Source of the DNA: Candidatus Hydrogenedentota bacterium
Lineage (GTDB): Bacteria; Hydrogenedentota; Hydrogenedentia; Hydrogenedentiales; CAITNO01
Direction: 5' to 3'
DNA: 25,572 nt
NCBI GenBank assembly: GCA_903922535.1
Contig: CAIXUF010000396.1
Location: 1-25,572, forward strand
Shown piece by piece: positions 1 through 5,580 of the stretch. Within the stretch, counting starts at the first letter, position 1, and each line of letters opens with the position of its first letter. Under the pieces are notes generated by a model. That model did no database searches, was not told where the DNA came from, and was given only the letters and a program-made list of their open reading frames with translations. A program made the position numbers and the translations under genes.

Positions 1-74
1 CGGCATTTCGGGATGAATACCACATGGTATTTGCACTCCCATTTCGTATGACTTAAACTTTCGCATGTCTCCAT
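1..74 (-). CDS. tnpA: IS200/IS605-type transposase TnpA, N-terminal part only
   Basis: The minus strand from 74 to the window edge encodes METCESLSHTKWECKYHVVF followed by IPKC. This matches the start of Y1 (HUH) single-strand transposases of the IS200/IS605 family, where a 'K-W-x-C-K-Y-H-V-V-F-I-P-K' stretch opens the protein. The start is fixed by an AAAGGAG ribosome site about 8 nt upstream (positions 82-88). Only about 24 codons are inside the window, so the HUH and tyrosine motifs cannot be checked. In the family TnpA cuts and rejoins the single-stranded ends of the element. It belongs to the mobile element that broke the kelch-like gene next to it. It could be an intact or a truncated copy; the missing part decides. 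Confidence 0.8.
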   Translation of the reverse strand, partial: METCESLSHTKWECKYHVVFIPKC

Positions 75-130
75 CGCGGAACTCCTTTCGTGTGCTTTGG
101 CGGCTCACGAGCAAGAGTTTCCGCGATGGA
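71..130 (-). promoter_or_regulatory. Stem-loop that can mask the tnpA start codon
   Basis: On the transcript strand, TCCATCGCGGAAACTC (130-115) can pair with GAGTTCCGCGATGGA (85-71) to form a 15 bp stem with a single bulged A and a 29 nt loop. The 3' arm contains the tnpA AUG (74-72) and the end of its Shine-Dalgarno run. If the stem forms, translation initiation should be blocked. IS200 transposase mRNAs are known to be repressed by a 5' stem-loop hiding the ribosome site, which is consistent. The pairing is seen directly; the function is inferred. Confidence 0.6.
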
Positions 131-150
131 CTCCCGGAAATGTCAAACAG

Positions 151-528
151 CTACTGCCACCCCGGCAGAGCCGGGGGAACTCCCATATTGGGTTTGTCGT
201 TAAAGACTACGGTTGCGCCCCGCGCATCATTGGACAACCAGCTCAAGGCGCTCGTCTCCTGCGTCCAATCGTGTCCATCAGGCGAAGACCAAATGTCCCC
301 ACTCCTGCGATATTCATCAAGTAATCCCCCAATAACCCACAGTCTATTCTTGAAAGCCACTGCGGCATGACAGATACGTCCGGGCCATGCTGCGCCCGAC
401 GTGACCTGGGTCCAATAATAGCCGTGGTTCATCGGCTGCGCAGCGACAGTCGAGGGCAAAAGGCATCCAACGCCGCATACGATCGTGACTGCCAGCAAGA
501 AACTGCCGAACGGGAGTTGCGTTTTCAT
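151..528 (-). pseudogene. Kelch-like secreted protein, truncated by the IS200-like insertion
   Basis: The frame starts with a clear Sec signal peptide (hydrophobic core about residues 7-28, probable cleavage after VAA), so the product was exported. It is followed by kelch/galactose-oxidase-type blade sequence: 'AAVAFKNRLWVIGG', then 'DIWSSPDGHDWTQ', then the start of the next blade, 'GATVVFND'. After about residue 112 the frame runs into IS left-end DNA and stops at 151, so the last 12-14 residues are element-derived. Complete kelch proteins of this type carry several more blades. The ATG at 528 has GAGG about 10 nt upstream, and the stop codon of the preceding gene remnant overlaps that site, suggesting former translational coupling. 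A functional 125-residue product is unlikely. Confidence 0.7.
160..176. repeat. Subterminal hairpin of the IS200/IS605-like left end
   Basis: CCCCGGC (160-166), loop AGA, GCCGGGG (170-176): a perfect 7 bp GC-only stem about 15-20 bp from the element's outer edge. This is where IS200/IS605 elements carry the imperfect hairpin recognised by TnpA. Confidence 0.65.
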
Positions 529-540
529 CGCGCTGATACC

Positions 541-738
541 TCACTGGTAGTTCGAGTAGGAGTCGCCGAAGTAGGTATTTTCGAGGCTAAAGGGAACACC
601 GTTAGCTATCACGATGCCGGTGGCCTTCAGGTTGCCCGGGTCATCGCCTTCAGACGGGCCGCGTAGCAAGAGATTGCCTGAGTCATCAACAAGCGCCACC
701 ACTCTTCTGTCCGAACACTCCGCAGGAAATTGTACCTT
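541..738 (-). pseudogene. 3' remnant of an unidentified secreted or surface protein gene
   Basis: About 60 codons remain on the minus strand, reading '...VVALVDDSGNLLLRG...' to '...SLENTYFGDSYSNYQ' and a TGA at 541. The 'DDSGNLLLRG' block resembles repeats in large extracellular proteins of planctomycete-like bacteria (recalled, not searched). Upstream of about 738 the frame enters the AAATAGGGG repeat block and loses any protein-like character, so the 5' part has been replaced or deleted. The stop lies 12 nt before the kelch-like start, so the two were probably neighbours in one operon. Confidence 0.45.
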
Positions 739-742
739 GGGG

Positions 743-788
743 AAATAGGGGAAATAGGGGAGGGAAATAGGGGACGCTTCCCCTATTT
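743..788. repeat. REP-like palindrome with three direct AAATAGGGG units
   Basis: AAATAGGGG occurs at 743-751, 752-760 and 765-773. The last unit forms a perfect 10 bp inverted repeat: AAATAGGGGA (765-774), loop CGCT, TCCCCTATTT (779-788). A related string, GGGACGCTTCCCCTGTTT, occurs at 1598-1615 beside the RAYT fragment. Such palindromes are typical substrates or relics of REP-associated tyrosine transposases. Confidence 0.6.
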
Positions 789-1017
789 TCATATTCCCGG
801 CAGTCTATTCGGCGATCTTCTTGCATGATGTGGTCGGCTGACCAAGTCAGGAGCGTCTTCATCCCCCGGCTCAACCGCATAACGCATCCGCCACAAAACA
901 CTGCGGCGGGGTTGCATGCGCCCACATTATTCCTCTTCATTGCACATACCTGCTGGCGTCCTTGTGAAATCCCCCACGAATAGGTTTCTAAATCCCCAGC
1001 GCGGGCGACGTCTTTAC
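789..1017. other. Intergenic stretch without a recognisable gene
   Basis: No reading frame here looks protein-like, and no tRNA, terminator or convincing promoter is visible. It separates the REP-like palindrome from repeat copy 1 and is probably decayed sequence. Confidence 0.5.
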
Positions 1018-1402
1018 CCTTCGACTACGACGACCTGCATTTGCTAGGCATATTATATGCCATTTCACACACCCAGACGTATTGGACCACAAGTACCGGG
1101 CAATTCCGGGCAATTCTGAGGATCGCGGTGCCGCCCGGAAAAATATCGTGCGCCAATGACCCCAAATTTCGTCCAGAATCTGCACACCAAGTGTTCAATA
1201 ACTGGACGCGGGCCGTTCACACGCCCATTCCCTGCATGGGTGTCCTTCTGGACCTTTCCCACATTTTTACCTTCCTCATCCTCCATGCAACTCTGTGTCC
1301 CCCTGCGGAAAGGGCCCCTCTCCTTCCACACGAGATACGTTCCTCATTCTGTGTTTGCACCACCCACAGCCAATGCAATCGTCGTTCCATCACCGGTGCG
1401 GT
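1018..1402 (+). repeat. Long non-coding repeat, copy 1 (inverted partner at 20357-20743)
   Basis: Read on the plus strand this segment matches the reverse complement of 20357-20743, by eye roughly 85% identical. It starts at TTCGACTACGACGACCTGC and ends near GTTCCATCA. Best conserved are a 15 bp palindrome (1047-1061), a tandem CGGGCAATTC pair (about 1097-1116), and blocks around 1160-1185 and 1198-1260. Indels of 1 and 2 nt between copies break every frame, so the short ORFs on both strands are not conserved as proteins. It may be a MITE-like or REP-related element or a structured RNA; the sequence does not decide. Confidence 0.75.
1047..1061. promoter_or_regulatory. 15 bp palindrome inside repeat copy 1
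   Basis: GGCATAT-T-ATATGCC is a perfect inverted repeat with 7 bp arms and a 1 nt centre. The identical site on the opposite strand is at 20700-20714 in copy 2. It contains TATAAT when read on the minus strand, but no matching -35 is evident. It could be an operator-like site or simply the element's conserved terminal hairpin. Confidence 0.35.
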
Positions 1403-1429
1403 GGAAATGGGGACGCCACCCATTTTCTG

Positions 1430-1464
1430 TTGACAAGTTTCCGTGGCGGCGCTACGCTGGTGTC
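1430..1464 (+). promoter_or_regulatory. Candidate leaderless promoter of the RAYT fragment
   Basis: TTGACA (1430-1435), a 17 nt spacer, TACGCT (1453-1458), then only 6 nt to the ATG at 1465. No Shine-Dalgarno site is present. The intact RAYT copy at 20816 has the same 17 nt spacer and 6 nt gap, which supports this as a built-in promoter. Confidence 0.5.
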
Positions 1465-1625
1465 ATGCCAAGAGCAGCGCGCATGGTGGTGCCGGGGGGG
1501 GGGCCTATCACGTCACCCAGCGGGACAGCCGCCGGGAGGATGTGCATGGCGACAGGGATTCTTGCCAGAGACTGTTGACGAAATACAATGGCATTCGGGA
1601 CGCTTCCCCTGTTTCGCGGACGTGA
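1465..1625 (+). pseudogene. Degraded N-terminal fragment of a RAYT (REP-associated tyrosine transposase)
   Basis: The frame opens 'MPRAARMVVPGG', then shifts at a run of ten G (1494-1503) into 'AYHVTQRDSRREDV'. This matches the N-terminus of Y1-type RAYT proteins ('ARIIVPDAAHHVTQRGNNKQDV' region in the intact copy at 20816). After about 40 residues the similarity ends in the REP-like string GGGACGCTTCCCC, and the frame stops at 1625. The HxH and tyrosine motifs are missing, so it cannot be active. Confidence 0.7.
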
Positions 1626-1654
1626 TTGGCCACCGCTCCGCGGAGTAACGGTTT

Positions 1655-2893
1655 TCATTCGCCGCCGACTACCCCCATCGCCACCTTGGCCCATGCGTCG
1701 AGGCGTTCGGGCTGGTAGCGCACGGTGCTGATGTCCTTCAGGATGATTTCGAGGGGGCAGCCGTGTTGCTCGCAGGCGCGCACCGTGGCGGTCAGATGTT
1801 TGCGGACTTCCTCCGGGTCGAAGGCGCTGTAGGCCAGTTGGGCCGGGTTGGGTTTGCGGGAGTAGACGTAGTCGCCGCCGATTTCGGCGGCGCCGCGCGC
1901 CTCGTCGACCCAGGGGCTCATGGAGACCTTGCGCACGTTGGGGATCAGGCGCACTTCGTTCATTTTTCCGTCGAGCGGGTCGCAGCAGCCGTAGTAGACC
2001 AGTCCGAAACGCGCGCAGATGCGGCTGGCGTAGTCCACCTCGTACTCTTTGAACATCTGCGGTGACACGGTGGAGAACATCTGGGCGAGGCCGAACATCC
2101 AGAGGTCTCTGGTGCGGGGCCTGGCGGGATCATAGCCCGGCGCGGGCAGATCACCGGTGTAGGCGCCCGTGCAGTGGATGAGGCTCTGCGGCCCGCACAG
2201 CAGCCCCTGCGCCTCCAACTGGTCGAGCATGGACAGGTAGCCCCCGGTCATGCGTCCGACGAGGCGGTGCATGAATTCGGGCCGTTCGATAAGCGCATAC
2301 AGCGCCTCCTGCACACCCATCCAGGAACTGATCGGATCCCACAAGGACAGATAGGGGTCCGCGCCCCAGGGCCGCAGGTCCAACAGTCCGTCGAACAGTT
2401 CATGGGCCGCGGTCATGCGCCGTTCCGTTTCGGCGGCGTCATGGCTGATCTGGGGCGTGCGCACCTTTTCCAGGTCGTCATCGTTCTCAAACTGGTTGAA
2501 GAATTTGTGGCCCAGGATGCCGTTGACCGAATCGGTGGCCACGGTCTCCTCGCGCACCTCGACGCCGAAGCCGGTGTTGTGGATGGCCATGGGCACGCGC
2601 ACGAAGGGCTCGACCACCATGTCCACGCGGAAATGGTTCCACTGGTACAGGGTGCGGCGCAGATACTCCTCATAGGCGCGGCAGTCCGGGTCCGCACAGC
2701 GCAGGGCCAGCGCGTCGCAGTCCTCGAACTCGTTCCAGCAGACCTGGTCCATCATCACCATGGGCCGCGCCGGCCGCAGCGCGTTCAGCCTGCGCCACAG
2801 CGCGCGCTTTTCCTCCTGCACGGGCAGGGCCGCGATTTCGGCCACTTGTGCCGCAAGGCCGCGCATGATCGACATGTCTTCATGGTTGGGCAT
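1655..2893 (-). CDS. Uroporphyrinogen decarboxylase (URO-D) family protein
   Basis: A 412-residue protein of the URO-D/cobalamin-dependent methyltransferase fold: alternating helices and strands, with '...HNTGFGVEV', '...WDPISSWMG...', 'HCTGAYTGDL' and a C-terminal '...GCPLEIILKDISTVRYQPERLDAWAKVA' typical of the distant URO-D-like branch. Instead of the H-x-C zinc motif of methyltransferases it has a double cysteine, 'YYGCCDPLDG' (about residues 310-319), characteristic of this branch. True heme synthesis is unlikely; methyl transfer or demethylation is a better guess. The start at 2893 is chosen because the next in-frame ATG (3016) would overlap the divergent gene, and AAGGA lies 11 nt upstream of 2893. 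It stands alone, head-to-head with the DUF4177 gene, with no visible link to the glycan locus. Confidence 0.8.
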   Translation of the reverse strand: MPNHEDMSIMRGLAAQVAEIAALPVQEEKRALWRRLNALRPARPMVMMDQVCWNEFEDCDALALRCADPDCRAYEEYLRRTLYQWNHFRVDMVVEPFVRVPMAIHNTGFGVEVREETVATDSVNGILGHKFFNQFENDDDLEKVRTPQISHDAAETERRMTAAHELFDGLLDLRPWGADPYLSLWDPISSWMGVQEALYALIERPEFMHRLVGRMTGGYLSMLDQLEAQGLLCGPQSLIHCTGAYTGDLPAPGYDPARPRTRDLWMFGLAQMFSTVSPQMFKEYEVDYASRICARFGLVYYGCCDPLDGKMNEVRLIPNVRKVSMSPWVDEARGAAEIGGDYVYSRKPNPAQLAYSAFDPEEVRKHLTATVRACEQHGCPLEIILKDISTVRYQPERLDAWAKVAMGVVGGE

Positions 2894-2993
2894 GGTCCGA
2901 ATGGTCCTTGGTTTGTGCCGCAAAAAGGATGCGGAACGTAGTATACTCATCGTCAGAAGGCGAATATCAACCGGGCAAGAGGAGTTCTGGGCA

Positions 2994-3188
2994 ATGACAA
3001 GGCGTTTCGAGTACAAGTTTGTGCGGGTGAAAGTCGGCGCCGGCTTCTTCGGAAAGTTTTCCGGGGATTACCAGAAGGTCATCGAGCAGCACGCGCTCGA
3101 AGGCTGGCGCTTTGTGCAGGTTCACGCCCCATCCATGGGGGGCTGGTCCAGCCAGTGCGACCTCATTTTTGAGCGCGAACGGGGATAG
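2994..3188 (+). CDS. Small DUF4177-type protein
   Basis: A 64-residue protein with the DUF4177 pattern: an opening strand 'FEYKFVRVKV', a central helix 'YQKVIEQHALEGWRFVQV', and a closing strand 'SQCDLIFERE'. The family is widespread and of unknown function. There is no signal peptide or membrane segment. The start at 2994 has AGAGGAG (2978-2984) about 9 nt upstream; longer in-frame versions would run into the divergent URO-D gene. The 100 bp gap between the two starts must hold both promoters; TATACT at 2942-2947 is a possible -10 but lacks a matching -35. It converges with the SGNH gene 49 nt downstream, and no clear shared terminator is visible. Confidence 0.75.
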   Translation: MTRRFEYKFVRVKVGAGFFGKFSGDYQKVIEQHALEGWRFVQVHAPSMGGWSSQCDLIFERERG

Positions 3189-3237
3189 TTTTGGCGCGAT
3201 TTTTTGCCCTTTGGAGACAAGAACGGGGGAAGTGTCG

Positions 3238-5514
3238 CTACTGTGACTTGGGAACAGTGCTTCCCGGTTCGCCCTTCCCGGCCAAACACCGATCCAAGGC
3301 CTCCTTCGCCTGTACGGAGTTGGGATCGCGAACAAGGGCTGCCCGAAGCGCCGCAACGGCCTCGTCCATACGGCCGGTGTCCTCAAGCGTTGTGCCAAGA
3401 AACACCATGGGCAGGGCGGCATCGGGAAGCTTGTCAGACAGGCCCCGCCAGAGCACGGCGCGTTCTTCCGCAGACTTGTGTGCCTTGAGCAGTTCATCCA
3501 GAAACTGGCAGTAGTCGGGTCTGCCAGGGTCGTCCATGATTATATCGCAGTACACGTTCACTGCGCCGTTCACATCACCAAGCCGCGCGAGTGTGTTTGC
3601 CTCTCCAATCCGCGCGCAGGCGTTTAGGCGCTTCATGGAGGAAGCCTGTCGATAGGCCGCGAGGGCTTCTTTGAGGCGTCCGCGTTCGGCGAGTTTGTTG
3701 CCCCACACGAAATACGTTTCGGCGTATGCCGGGAATCCGGTGAACCGGCGGGCAAAGGTGTCCAATGCCTCCTCTCTTTTGCCCCGCATCTCCAGCGTGT
3801 CTGCCAGCAGACTCCAGCTCCCCCATTGGTAGGGGTATTGCTGCACCAGGATTCGGGCCTCTTTCTCCGCTTCCTCCCCCGCCATGCCGAGCGCCTGGAC
3901 GAACTTGCGGCGGATGTAATAGTCACCCCCGTCCAAGGCAATGGCCCGACGGCAGGCATCGGCCGTCACCTGGTTTCGGTCTTTGCCCTGCAGCTCCTTT
4001 TCGTATTCAGCCTGCAACTGTCTGTAATAATCGGCGGAGCGCTTTGGCGTCGCGTGGTCGCACATGGCAATGGGTGTGTCAAGGAGACCGAGCAGATCGA
4101 ATGGAGAAACGGCCATGCGTTCTTTGCATTCCTCGATCGGGGGCGCCTGGGCTTCGCCGCGCAGATTGCCGCGCACCCATTCGGGAAGCGACTGCGCGAT
4201 CTGCCCGTATGCGGCCCGCACCAGCTCATAGCACCCCTCGAAGGTCAGGTGGACATGGTCCTCGAAGAACTCGTCGCCGGGCACCCCGTGCGGGCTCCGC
4301 TCGGCAAGCTGTTGGGCCGCGTCGGCAAGATAAACGCGGTCTCCGGCATGGGCCTGTGCCGTGTCGCGAACCGCGTCGTTGATGTGCGCATTGGCGGAAA
4401 CGAGCGCAAAATCCTGTTCATGGGCGCGCACAAAGAATTCCCTGGCCTTGTCATATTCGCCCGTGGCCCAGTAACAGGTTCCAAGGCGGAAGAGCAGATC
4501 GGCATTATAATCATCGATGGCGAGGGCCTGCCGGTACTGCCCGAGGGCCTCCGGGTAGGCCCCGGCCTCCTCGCGGGCAATGCCGTCCCGGTAGTACTGG
4601 TCCCACTGCTGGGATTCGGGGCCGGTAAGTTCCGCCCGGTTCATGGGACCGAACGGGCGCGAGGTGCGAAGGTTTGTGGCAACGGTGCATAAAACGGTCG
4701 CGGCACCTGCGTCACTGGCCGATTTGCAGATGCCCTCGAGGTTCTCCCGGTAATTGCGAAACACGCGCTTCAGCCGGGGATCGTCCATGGACATGTAGCC
4801 CGCGTTCGCCTCCCACGAGCGCAGGTTCTTGGAACGGCCCGCCACGGCCGCAATGCCGCGGCTCATGGCCTGTATGATGCGCAGGTCGGACAGGAACGCG
4901 TACATCCGCACAATCTGGTGGGTGGGGTACCGTTTCGTCATGTCATACATGAGGGCCAATGTGCCCTTGACTTCGTTGTTCCCCATGTAGACGAAGTACA
5001 TGTCGAAGTTCAGGAATTTGCTGGCCGCCGCCATGTAACGCATGACGTGGGAATTCATGCCGTTCCAACCCAGGCAGTACACCTCAAAGTTCACTCCGGG
5101 GTATTTTGCGCGCAGCACAACATTCAGCATCCGCCAGGGACTGTACTCCGGATGCAGGTATCCCAGGGCTGCGGAGGAGCCAAGCACGGCCACCCGGCAG
5201 GTGTTGGGCGGTTTCTCAACGGGAATCACCACGTCATAGGGCATCGTGCCCAGGCTGTCGGTCATGATGGGCATAAATTGCACAAAGAAGGACATGTTCA
5301 CGGCGGCGTATTTTTTGCCGTCTATCGTGTGCATCAGAAACGGCTTCGTGGTGCGGCCGTATCCGGCCAGGCGCAGTCCCGTCTCGGCGGCGCCCAGAAT
5401 CAGGAGCGGCCCCAGGGTCCAGACAAGCGCGACGCATATCCACGTGCGCAAACCCCGGCAGGACTTCGCCGGTGCGGCGTCCTGCGGTTCCGGTCCGGCG
5501 TGCGGCGTGTTCAT
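3238..5514 (-). CDS. Membrane-anchored SGNH/GDSL hydrolase-type protein with inserted and C-terminal TPRs
   Basis: A 758-residue protein. A transmembrane helix near residues 24-45 follows a short cytoplasmic tail, so the rest is probably extracytoplasmic. SGNH block I is 'AVLGSSAALG' (Ser near 113-114), block III 'MGNNEVKG' (about 177-184), and block V 'EDHVHLTFEG' (Asp about 419, His about 422). Between blocks III and V lies a TPR-like pair (about 295-370: 'GAYPEALGQYRQALAIDD', 'GEYDKAREFFVRAH'), and several more TPRs fill residues 500-755. SGNH enzymes hydrolyse or transfer acyl esters, and anchored ones often modify cell-surface glycans, which suits the upstream glycosyltransferases. The ATG at 5514 is preferred over 5529 because AAGG sits 5 nt upstream. 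It is the last gene of the minus-strand run, 66 nt after YfhO-1. Confidence 0.75.
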   Translation of the reverse strand: MNTPHAGPEPQDAAPAKSCRGLRTWICVALVWTLGPLLILGAAETGLRLAGYGRTTKPFLMHTIDGKKYAAVNMSFFVQFMPIMTDSLGTMPYDVVIPVEKPPNTCRVAVLGSSAALGYLHPEYSPWRMLNVVLRAKYPGVNFEVYCLGWNGMNSHVMRYMAAASKFLNFDMYFVYMGNNEVKGTLALMYDMTKRYPTHQIVRMYAFLSDLRIIQAMSRGIAAVAGRSKNLRSWEANAGYMSMDDPRLKRVFRNYRENLEGICKSASDAGAATVLCTVATNLRTSRPFGPMNRAELTGPESQQWDQYYRDGIAREEAGAYPEALGQYRQALAIDDYNADLLFRLGTCYWATGEYDKAREFFVRAHEQDFALVSANAHINDAVRDTAQAHAGDRVYLADAAQQLAERSPHGVPGDEFFEDHVHLTFEGCYELVRAAYGQIAQSLPEWVRGNLRGEAQAPPIEECKERMAVSPFDLLGLLDTPIAMCDHATPKRSADYYRQLQAEYEKELQGKDRNQVTADACRRAIALDGGDYYIRRKFVQALGMAGEEAEKEARILVQQYPYQWGSWSLLADTLEMRGKREEALDTFARRFTGFPAYAETYFVWGNKLAERGRLKEALAAYRQASSMKRLNACARIGEANTLARLGDVNGAVNVYCDIIMDDPGRPDYCQFLDELLKAHKSAEERAVLWRGLSDKLPDAALPMVFLGTTLEDTGRMDEAVAALRAALVRDPNSVQAKEALDRCLAGKGEPGSTVPKSQ

Positions 5515-5580
5515 TTCAACCTTTCTCATGTAATTTGCAGCGGGCGTCTCGCCCCTGAGCGGGCGGAAGAATCCACTCTA

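Larger units (their letters stand above)
1..195 (-). mobile_element. Left end of an IS200/IS605-like element, cut by the window edge
   Basis: The element carries the tnpA start, a compact subterminal hairpin (160-176) and a second, longer hairpin over the tnpA start. Its outer boundary lies near 190-195, where the kelch reading frame stops matching the expected repeat pattern (...VVFND K, then IS-derived residues). IS200/IS605 elements have no terminal inverted repeats and make no target duplication; the subterminal hairpin is the usual recognition structure. The other end is outside the window, so completeness is unknown. Confidence 0.7.

Noticed and set aside
743..788. Possible CRISPR-like array
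   Set aside because: The units are 9 bp, without spacers of regular length, and form a REP-like hairpin. No cas genes are present.
1041..1433. Overlapping 130- and 140-codon frames in repeat copy 1
   Set aside because: Both strands look equally open and similar to copy 2, but 1-2 nt indels break the frames. This fits a non-coding repeat better than a gene.
2174..2941. A 255-codon plus-strand frame opposite the URO-D gene
   Set aside because: Antisense shadow of a GC-rich gene: His/Val/Gly-rich, no recognisable domain, while the opposite strand has a clear family match.
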